The notes under the pieces are model-generated. The model searched no databases. It was given only the letters and a program-made list of their open reading frames with translations, and had not been told where the DNA came from. A DNA stretch of 12,866 nucleotides from Owenia fusiformis. Lineage: Eukaryota > Annelida > Polychaeta > Sabellida > Oweniidae. Below, piece after piece: positions 1 through 6,273 of the stretch. Positions within the stretch are counted from its first letter, which is position 1. Every line of letters begins with the position of its first letter. The stretch spans positions 28,742,698 through 28,755,563 of the forward strand of contig CAIIXF020000007.1 in NCBI GenBank assembly GCA_903813345.2. The letters run 5' to 3'. A program made the position numbers and the translations under genes.

Positions 1-2
1 CA

Positions 3-62
3 GTCGACAAAGAAACTAATACCAAATGGAGGAATGACCTTAGCAACATCATGAGGTTAAAG
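3..62 (+). CDS. Gene 1 exon a (5' end outside or at window edge)
   Basis: Frame 3 is open from position 3 and reads VDKETNTKW..., ending in RLK before the donor GTACTA at 63. The other two frames meet stops within this stretch. It ends in phase 0 and joins exon b in phase 0. The true acceptor may be the CAG at 1-3 or lie upstream, so the left boundary is uncertain. Confidence 0.5.
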
Positions 63-3000
63 GTACTACACATTGTTTATGTAAAACACATATATTAGCA
101 AGAGTCTTAGGACATTACAAGAGGATTTTCTAAACTACAAACAATTTATATGTGTCAAATCACTTAAAATATCATATTAAAATCACAATTTACTTTGTTT
201 TAACTTATTGTTTTTTAGAAACAGAAACTCTCTAGCACCCACCAGACTGTGTTGAAAATTGCAGCCTCTACATCAGAAGTCTGGAAAGATATAGAGATGT
301 TGTTTTCCTTGTGGGAAGAGAAGAAAATTGTTGGCCAACCCCATGGGGAAATTAAGCAAACAGCATTTCTACACTTCAAACCGAATGATGAAGCGTCACA
401 TGGCCTATTGTCAAGACTTATAAATCGAGAAATATCTTATAAGGAATTTACCACAAGCCAGAAGTCAAATGACGTTACCAGGTTAAAAAGTTTACTAATA
501 ATGATGATGTACTGGTACTGTTACTGATACTGAGTATTCATGAATATTTTATTGGCTTATTGGCCTTAGCTGCAAAAATCATACATTACATGTATATACA
601 AAATATCAACACAATACAAATACATTATACTGAACCAAAACCAGTGAAAATATAAAACAATATAATTGTTATGTTCATAGTAAATTCATGATTTATAATT
701 TAAATCATCAAATGAGAGAAGCAGAAAATATTATTGGGGAAATGAATTTAAAATCCCCAAATTATTTTTCAGAGGACTGAACAAACAGCCAAGCAGTACT
801 GAGGTGAATGAGACATCTGCAGAAGCTATGAGGAAGAAGATTAGGGTAAGCTTAAAATGTAGAGTGGCTTTCTGATTGTACTAATAATGGTGTGGAATAT
901 GAAAACAGTTGGACTAAACTGAATCTGTTCAAAGGTTGAGGATAAATAGAATACTTTAATAATATGCGACACCTGAATCATATTTCCAAGTTTCATCAAT
1001 TATAATCATTTGAATAAATTATTGAAAAATATTCTTGAAATCTTGACAAATTATTTGCCTGTTAAAATTCCTAAACATTACTCAAAAATTTTGCTTGGGG
1101 AAAAAGTGAAGACCACCTTCTGTCGGTTAACATTTATTCTTTTAGTAAAGCGACATAATACATGATTAATTTTTTAATTCATTGTTTACGCTTTGCTATC
1201 AGTGTCACTCGATTCTAATGCATTCCAGTTTCTAGAAGATAGAAATAGACAACACCAAATTGATCTTGCTGAGGCAGAAAAATGGGCGACCCAATCAATT
1301 GATAGGGCCAAGAAAGCTGAGAAAGAAAGAGATGATATGAAGCAGGAGATGGTTAAACTAAAACACATGTTTGAAAAGGTAAGGTACAATAATATAAGTG
1401 TATGTTAATTGTATTAAGTTTCTTTATTAAAATTCTTTAAACATAAAAAAGTGATATGACTTCAATATTAGATATCATTACAATTGTATATGCGAGGTGT
1501 ATCCTCAGATGTAGCAGTGTGATCATATATAAAGACAATAGAATAACATTTGCAGTAATAAAAGTAGTCTGCATAGGTTTAGACTTTATATTCCTAACAG
1601 AAAGCATAATGCACATACACTAATTAAGAAGTACACCATTGCAAATCTACTTATGAACAGTTCTACTCAAGGATGTTTTGTCTAAGTGTGTTTTGTAATA
1701 CTTTTTGGTGTTTCCAATTTTGAAACGTATGCTTACATATTTTGATGAAGCTTTCTGATATCATTCTTAATATATGGAACTCTTTTTAAATAACATAAAT
1801 GGAAAACGAAAAGGCAAGATCAGTAGCCTCATTGCACAATCAACTAAAATTAATGGTTCAATCATTCAAGAAAAAACTTGTTCGGCAAAAATGGTTGCTT
1901 TTGGGAAATGATATTGGGAAATTTCTGCTTTCAACTATCAAAAATAATGGATATATTACTTTCGGCCAATTCACCTTGAACATATTTGAGTAAAATACTG
2001 TACTGATACTAAGCCCTATTTTTAGCGGGAGCACCAACATCATGGCGAAGAACAAGACCAGATAAACACTTATAAAATGAGAATAAGGAATATCAAAGAG
2101 GAACACAGACTAGAACAAGAATGTATGAAAAATACAATTAATAGGCTAAAGGAAGAGCTGGTCTTTATGAAGCGAAAAAAAGGTACCAACTTGGAACTAT
2201 AAAGAATAAAAATTTAACCATATTTGTTTGTATAAGCCCACAAACTGAATCGTATAGGTGAAATGATTTACCTACTTTTAGTCAGTATAACTGAGGTTAA
2301 GATACTATACAGTTCCCATTTCTTTTCTCTGCATTAAATATACGTAATCCAGTCACTTGATGATACTGAATTCTTAGAATAACTAGTGTTCTCAGGCAAT
2401 GTTACATTATTTTTATGCAGATGAAGAGAAAGTGACAAGTATGTATGATGAGAAGGAAACAGCAGACCAAATCAAAGGAAAGGGGCCATCTTCAAATGAT
2501 ACAAAGGTATATCATACATAGAAAGGTTATGGATTTTGCTTATCTCATTGTCCCTGTGTATTGATTATGATATGCTTCTCGTGTACATGAAATTCACAAT
2601 GAAGTATTGAACATTAACAATTGTTTGGAATAAAAAATAGGACAATTTCAAGAACAAATTCAGGTATTATTCAAGTCTAAACAATCATGGAGTGTTTATT
2701 TCTTTCAGCAACATGATGTAGAGTCTAACAGAAAAAGAACGATGAATGTATCTGACAGCAGGCATGCAGGCACAGCTGATTTGACTGATAAGGATGATGA
2801 TGTTGATGATAATGAAATGCCAGACTTTAGTAAAAAGAAAAGAACTTCATTGAAATTGAATGATAAAAAGGTACATATAATATATACAGATGGGCATGTA
2901 CTTTATGTTTCTGATAAAGATGCTATTGATGAAAAATTAAACAAAAGGAAAACAAAAAGGGTGATCAAAGATCAGAACCCACTAAATCATCATAAAGCTT

Positions 3001-3827
3001 TATAACAAAATCAAAAATTCAGCGAGGATGTTACATTTATCAATATTTCATTCATTTCAGCAGGAGTCAGACAAAACAAGACCAATCCATATTTCTCAAG
3101 GTATGTTATTATACAACTGAACAAAAGAATGGGTCGGGGATTACAATTAACAAAACTAAATAAATAAGTTAGCAAATGTACAAAGGGAAGATAGCACAAA
3201 CAAAATAGAATATTGAGTCTTGTCAACAAAATTGAAATTAACTTAATTTTATCTTCTTTTAGCTGATATTCCACGTCCCTCAACATTTCTGAACTCTGTG
3301 CAGATTCATACTGAAGAGCAGCAAAAAGGTATTTAATTAATATGTATCATAAGTATATGTAGGTGATTTATTGCTACCATTGTTGATTTTATGGGCATAG
3401 GACTTCTGCTAAACAAGCACTTTCAAAATGCCTCAAAATAAAAAAAAACATAAAAAGTATAATTATGATATATTAAATGTCCATTGTACACTAATAATAA
3501 ATATTGTTTAAAATCTTTCCAGTTGACAAAGCAAATGCTATGGTGGTAGAGTATACAAATGGAGACGTTTACATTGGTGAAATGACAGACAGCAAATTTA
3601 TGTTCTGCAAAAGACCATTTGGGAAGATCAAAGATAAATCATTTGTATGGAAAAAGTCAGATATGTCCACCAAACTGAATACCTGTGATGTCCAAGAAAT
3701 TGATATTAGTTTTGTTATTATGGAAATGTGCATAGACAAACACAAAAACACTCTCTTTATGAAAGATAATTTTAAAGTGAAATTTGAGTCAAATCTTGAA
3801 AGATATCTATTGAACAAAGGCATTTGA
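3..3827 (+). CDS. Gene 1: unrecognised coiled-coil protein with MORN-like C-terminal exon (3' part, 10 exons)
   Basis: I join ten exons: 3-62, 219-481, 773-845, 1229-1378, 2026-2182, 2421-2506, 2709-2870, 3061-3100, 3263-3328 and 3523-3827. Every junction has GT/AG ends and matching phase, and the total of 1362 nt gives 453 residues plus TGA, so the frame agreement across nine introns is strong support. The start lies upstream of the window. Residues about 1-108 are mixed helical sequence with no motif I know. Residues about 128-240 are K/E/Q-rich with a coiled-coil character. Residues about 264-317 contain an acidic run (DKDDDVDDNE) and basic runs (KKKRTS, RKRT) that could be nuclear localisation signals. 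The last exon starts with YTNGDVYIGE, which resembles the second half of a MORN repeat. I see no signal peptide or membrane segment. I do not recognise the family, and function and cell location are unknown. The adjacent NFX1 gene suggests no shared role. Confidence 0.7.
219..481 (+). CDS. Gene 1 exon b
   Basis: The acceptor is a T-rich tract ending in TTTTTTAG at 217-218, and the donor is CAG|GTTAAA at 482. The exon encodes about 87 residues, including SEVWKDIEMLFSLWEEKK and GQPHGEIKQTAFLHF, a mix of hydrophobic and charged residues that looks like a folded helical segment. It ends in phase 2 (AG), completed by A of the next exon to give Arg. The frame stays open 45 bases past the donor, so a longer form cannot be ruled out. 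Confidence 0.6.
482..772 (+). other. Gene 1 intron b-c
   Basis: AT-rich non-coding sequence between two supported exons. I see nothing in it beyond the 45-base open extension of exon b. Confidence 0.6.
773..845 (+). CDS. Gene 1 exon c
   Basis: The acceptor is TTATTTTTCAG at 762-772 and the donor is AGG|GTAAGC at 846, a near-consensus site. It encodes 24 residues beginning RGLNKQPSSTEVNE and ending in MRKKIR, the entry to the coiled coil. Phase changes from 2 on entry to 0 on exit. Confidence 0.65.
846..1228 (+). other. Gene 1 intron c-d
   Basis: AT-rich intron with no coding signal or repeat that I can see. Its 3' end holds two candidate acceptors (1202 and 1228), and only the second keeps the reading frame. 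Confidence 0.6.
1229..1378 (+). CDS. Gene 1 exon d (coiled coil)
   Basis: The acceptor ATTCCAG at 1222-1228 is the one that keeps the frame: the earlier AG at 1201-1202 would need a phase-1 upstream exon, and exon c exits in phase 0. The donor is AAG|GTAAGG at 1379. The 50 residues (FLEDRNRQHQIDL..., then AKKAEKERDDMKQEM and VKLKHMFEK) have the heptad-like K/E pattern of a coiled coil. Confidence 0.7.
1379..2025 (+). other. Gene 1 intron d-e, with a 64-codon open frame
   Basis: This is the longest intron of gene 1. It contains an open frame at 1799-1993 (MENEKARSVASLHNQL..., ending in TLNIFE-stop) with a helical, K-rich start. No consensus acceptor lies directly before it and no good in-frame donor lies within it, so I do not call it an exon. 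It could be an alternative terminal exon or chance. Confidence 0.45.
2026..2182 (+). CDS. Gene 1 exon e (coiled coil, continued)
   Basis: The acceptor is CCCTATTTTTAG at 2014-2025 and the donor is AAAAAAG|GTACCA at 2183. The exon encodes 52 residues of charged helix, including YKMRIRNIKEEHRLEQE and NTINRLKEELVFMKRKK. It exits in phase 1, and the split codon with exon f gives Asp. Confidence 0.7.
2421..2506 (+). CDS. Gene 1 exon f
   Basis: The acceptor is TTATTTTTATGCAG at 2407-2420 and the donor is AAG|GTATAT at 2507. It encodes about 28 hydrophilic residues (DEEKVTSMYDEKE..., ending SSNDTK), probably a disordered linker after the coiled coil. Phase is 1 on entry and 0 on exit. Confidence 0.6.
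2709..2870 (+). CDS. Gene 1 exon g (acidic/basic linker; 3' end uncertain)
   Basis: The acceptor is ATTTCTTTCAG at 2698-2708. The 54 residues include an acidic run (DKDDDVDDNE) followed by basic KKKRTS. The donor GTACAT at 2871 is weak. The frame stays open to a TAA at 3003-3005, and a second in-frame phase-0 donor (AGG|GTGATC at 2961) would extend the exon to 2960 and add 30 residues, including YTDGHVLYVSD. That segment resembles the YTNGDVYIGE of the final exon, so the longer exon is a serious alternative. Full intron retention would give a shorter protein with its own C-terminus. Confidence 0.55.
3061..3100 (+). CDS. Gene 1 exon h (40 nt)
   Basis: The acceptor is TTCATTTCAG at 3051-3060 and the donor is CAAG|GTATGT at 3101. 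It encodes QESDKTRPIHISQ in phase 0, leaving one base that completes an Ala codon in the next exon. It is called from splice sites and phase alone and is too short to stand by itself. Confidence 0.55.
3263..3328 (+). CDS. Gene 1 exon i (66 nt)
   Basis: The acceptor is ATCTTCTTTTAG at 3251-3262 and the donor is AAAAAG|GTATTT at 3329. It encodes ADIPRPSTFLNSVQIHTEEQQK, with phase 1 on both entry and exit, so this exon could be skipped without breaking the frame. Confidence 0.55.
3523..3827 (+). CDS. Gene 1 terminal exon with MORN-like motif
   Basis: The acceptor is AAAATCTTTCCAG at 3510-3522. About 101 residues run to TGA at 3825-3827. The start, VVEYTNGDVYIGEMTDSK, matches the 'Y-x-NG-x-x-Y-x-G-E' core of a MORN repeat. 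The rest (KRPFGKIKDKSF, DVQEIDISFVIMEM, FESNLERYLLNKGI) alternates hydrophobic and polar residues like a beta-rich fold, but I cannot assign it. A single MORN-like unit is below what usually defines a MORN protein. Confidence 0.7.
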
Positions 3828-3841
3828 GAAATCCCACAATG

Positions 3842-3879
3842 AATATATTCATAGATACAGAAATATATTCATAGATACA
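3842..3879. repeat. 20 bp tandem direct repeat at the left end of the foldback element
   Basis: AATATATTCATAGATACA occurs at 3842-3859 and again at 3862-3879. It abuts the left arm of the foldback element, where the right arm instead ends in GAACACCCTGTA. The left terminus therefore looks replaced or damaged. Confidence 0.7.
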
Positions 3880-4663
3880 AAAAAACGCAACCCAAAGAAA
3901 TTGCTATATCTTGAAAACTACTGGTTCAATTATGTTCATATTTTCAGGAAATAAAGAAGAGACTGTGTATGTATAGTTCCTGTCAATGGTTAGTTGTAAA
4001 ACATGATGCCTTGGACACCTGCTCAAAAGGCACAAATTATCCTCATTTAATGTGTGGTGAATTTGTGGAGTTTCATCAAAATCACTCCAGGGACTTTATA
4101 GTCATGGTCAAAATGACTTCTTAAGTCTCCCTGAACCAGGGCGTTTGACTGCGATTTGAAAGCATTTCAACCATGACAGTGAAGTCCCTGAAGTGATTTT
4201 AATTTCACTCTACAGATTTATCATTCAGTGAATGTAGATGGTTTGTGCCAAATTTGAAGAGCCAAAACACTATGGTTAGGAAGTTTTTTTGCGGTTCCGG
4301 TCACCAATGACTGCGTTTTCATATTTTCCTAGTACAACTGTCATTTGAGCAGGTGTCCAAGGCATCATGTTTTACAACTAACCATTGACAGGAACTATAC
4401 ATACACAGTCTCTTCTTTCTTTTCCTGAAAAAATTAACATAATTGAATTAGTATTTTCCAAGATATAGTTATTTTCCATTCATGTTTTTTCGTATTTTGC
4501 TAGTACAACTGTCTTTTGAGCAAGTGTCCAAGACATCATGTTTTACAACTGACTAACAACGGGGCTATACATACACAGTCTCTTCTTTCTTTCCTGAAAA
4601 TATGAACATAATTAGATTAGTATTTTCCAAGATATCGCGATTTCTTTGGGTTGCGTTTTTTTG
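3878..4663. mobile_element. Long foldback (inverted-repeat) element with duplicated right arm
   Basis: The left arm, about 3878-4030 (starting CAAAAAAACGCAACCCAAAG), is repeated in reverse complement twice: at about 4331-4470 and about 4512-4663 (ending CTTTGGGTTGCGTTTTTTTG). Inner arms at 4078-4110 and 4167-4200 pair as well, and the centre is CCCTGAACCAGGG near 4136, so nearly the whole element is palindromic. The left arm closely matches the inner right copy (both carry TTCCTGTCAATGG or its complement), and the outer copy is more diverged. The left arm lacks about 95 bp present on the right (roughly 4230-4330). After the outer right arm comes GAACACCCTGTA, and ends of the form TACAGGGTGT are common in Tc1/mariner-like elements. 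I see no transposase frame, so it is non-autonomous. Confidence 0.8.
3950..3955 (+). promoter_or_regulatory. Possible polyadenylation signal of gene 1
   Basis: AATAAA lies 123 bases after the gene 1 stop codon. It falls inside the left arm of the foldback element, in a spot where the other arm copies read AAGAAAG or AAAGAAAG. The hexamer is thus specific to this copy. Use by gene 1 is inferred only. Confidence 0.35.
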
Positions 4664-5117
4664 AACACCCTGTAGTATTTCACTTTGGTCAGCATCAAGA
4701 TACATTCATTGGCTCTAGCAGCCTGATACTCTTAAGAAAGTATAATTCCTCACACAAAATACTGTATACTATCTTTATATTAGTGCTGTTTAAAACTTGC
4801 AAATCCTAATCAATAGCAATATTTGATTACTGATACAACTCATTGGCAGCTTACATTATTATATAGACCATCTCCATTGAGTGCAACCATTGTACACAAT
4901 ATTTTAAACACTGGGTTCTTGAATGTATCATTCTCCCATTAATGAATGATCAATGTTTAGTATAAAATTGTACTTCTATAACGAGTATTGTATAGTGTAT
5001 TATACTCTCATGACTATATGATATACATGTAATATTCGGCAGAACATTTTTTCTATGCAATAGGCTAAGAATCATTGAGAAGTCCATGCTGGACTATCAA
5101 GAGGTGACTGCTGATTA
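4664..5117. other. Intergenic stretch, no gene seen
   Basis: AT-rich sequence beginning with the foldback element's terminal GAACACCCTGTA (4663-4674). I see no exon-like frame and no zinc-finger-like Cys/His codons that would fit a missing NFX1 exon. A small hairpin (AGTCC-ATGCT-GGACT near 5080) is the only structure noticed. Confidence 0.6.
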
Positions 5118-5452
5118 TGTAGGATAACGTAATGTCATAGACATCAAAATACTACATAGAAATTTCTATGGGAAAAAAAGTTTTTCTTTATAATTATAAG
5201 GTTATAAAAATTTCTAAGCAGAAATTATTTTCATAGAAATTTCTATGCCACAATTTTGAAATTTTCTGTAGGATGATAAGGCCATAGAAATTTCTATGCA
5301 AAACATTTTCATAGAAATTTCTATGCCACAATTTTGAAAATTTCTGTAGGATAATAAGGCCATAGAAATTTCTATGAAAACATTTTCATAGAAATTTCTA
5401 TGCCTGATTTTGAAATTTTCTGTTGAATAGTATGGTCATAGAAATTTCTATG
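5118..5452. repeat. ~77 bp tandem array carrying a 16 bp perfect palindrome
   Basis: CATAGAAATTTCTATG, its own reverse complement, occurs exactly at 5155-5170, 5232-5247, 5283-5298, 5310-5325, 5361-5376, 5387-5402 and 5437-5452. Degenerate versions lie at about 5136-5151 and 5203-5218. Copies alternate at spacings of about 27 and 51 bp, so the true unit is about 77 bp with two palindromes, repeated a little over four times. The linkers are conserved too: CCACAATTTTGAAATTTTCTG followed by TAGGATRATAAGG, and AAAACATTTT. This is a minisatellite-like array. Whether the palindrome is a protein-binding site or part of a mobile element cannot be told from the sequence. Confidence 0.92.
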
Positions 5453-5950
5453 AACGTATATGAGTTACATTTTTTAAACCCTAGATTAAAATTCAGTTTA
5501 AAACATTGTCAGTTATATGTTGAGTAATGTTTTTGGTATGAAAATTATGATGTTTGGGTCGTAAAACAAAATATTGGAACAATATATGCCATATCCAAGG
5601 GATAAATGTTTGAATTCCATATATTGATTTGAAAATAAAAAAGGAATAAAAAACCAAATCCTCTTTTGTTTTGGAAAGTGTTTAGAGTACCATATGATTT
5701 GATTCTCATTTATGGTTGGACAAAAATGCCATGTGATTAAACCCCAGTATATGATTGGCCAAAAAATGTGATAATTCTTATGATTGGTTAAGAGAGTATG
5801 GTGTTACTGAACGTTAACAGCAAATATGGATTTTGACCAAAGGTGTTTTTATACATGTATGATGGAAAATCGAAAAAACATTCATATGACAAAAGATGAT
5901 TGTTCTGGTAGAATCTACTACAATATCTTGACTATTTGTGAGTCACTCTT
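5453..5950. other. Intergenic stretch before the NFX1 exons, no gene seen
   Basis: AT-rich with no exon I can support. Short motifs recur (ATGATTGGCC at about 5752, ATGATTGG at about 5779, ATGGTTGGAC at about 5712), but no long repeat is evident. I looked for the expected upstream NFX1 zinc-finger exon ending in phase 1 and did not find it. Confidence 0.55.
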
Positions 5951-5990
5951 GTTTAGATGCTTAAATGTAAAATGAGCAATTTTATTTCAG

Positions 5991-6055
5991 TGCTCCACAA
6001 TTGTCACAGTGATGAAAAGTGCCCACCCTGTACTTCACTTACTAAAACGTAGATG
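5991..6055 (+). pseudogene. Broken NFX1 exon copy 1
   Basis: Starting after the acceptor TTTATTTCAG, it reads [19 protein letters not shown] and then TAG, because of a one-base insertion compared with copies 2 and 3. There is no donor before the next repeat unit. It is not usable as a coding exon. Confidence 0.85.
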
Positions 6056-6092
6056 TTTAGATGCTAATGTAAAATGAACAATTTTATTTCAG

Positions 6093-6156
6093 TGCTCCAC
6101 AATTGTCACAGTGATGAAAAGTGCCCACCCTGTACTTCACTTACTAAACGTAGATG
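6093..6156 (+). pseudogene. Broken NFX1 exon copy 2
   Basis: It has an intact acceptor and frame (same zinc-finger start as copy 3), but the sequence passes into the repeat junction instead of the exon's own 3' end. Read through, the frame gives RRCLDANVK and then TGA before copy 3. Confidence 0.85.
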
Positions 6157-6193
6157 TTTAGATGCTAATGTAAAATGAACAATTTTATTTCAG

Positions 6194-6273
6194 TACTCCA
6201 TAACTGTCACAGTGATGAAAAGTGCCCACCCTGTACTTCACTTACTAAACGTAGATGTATGGGGGGACATGAG
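6194..6273 (+). CDS. NFX1: NFX1 exon 1 of window (zinc finger end, functional copy)
   Basis: The acceptor is ATTTTATTTCAG and the donor is GAG|GTAAAT at 6274. Entry phase is 1, so the first codon is split (probably Val). It encodes [20 protein letters not shown] and then CMGGHE, matching vertebrate NFX1 at the end of a late zinc finger (CHSEEKCPPC, CMGKHE from memory). It exits in phase 0. Confidence 0.9.

Larger units (their letters stand above)
5951..6156 (+). repeat. Two extra tandem copies of an NFX1 zinc-finger exon (acceptor kept, donor lost)
   Basis: A unit of about 101-104 bp, starting GTTTAGATGC at 5951, 6055 and 6156, contains the end of the intron (ATTTTATTTCAG) and the first ~63 bases of the exon encoding [21 protein letters not shown]. 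Copies 1 (exon part from 5991) and 2 (from 6093) jump into the next unit before the exon's GGGGGACATGAG|GTAAAT end, so they have an acceptor and no donor. Copy 1 has one extra A (AAAACG), which leads to a TAG. Copy 2 runs into TGA within the next intron piece. Only copy 3 is a complete exon. Confidence 0.92.

Noticed and set aside
1203-1228. Earlier acceptor at 1201-1202 for gene 1 exon d
   Set aside because: It would require a phase-1 donor, but exon c ends in phase 0, and phase-0 reading from 1203 meets a stop. The AG at 1227-1228 keeps the frame.
3011-3823. Minus-strand frames of 84-91 codons across the end of gene 1
   Set aside because: They overlap in-frame spliced exons on the + strand, and their hydrophobic composition is what AT-rich antisense sequence gives.
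5118-5452. CRISPR array, because of evenly spaced palindromic repeats
   Set aside because: The linkers between palindromes are themselves repeated and the surroundings are intron-containing animal genes, so this is a tandem repeat.
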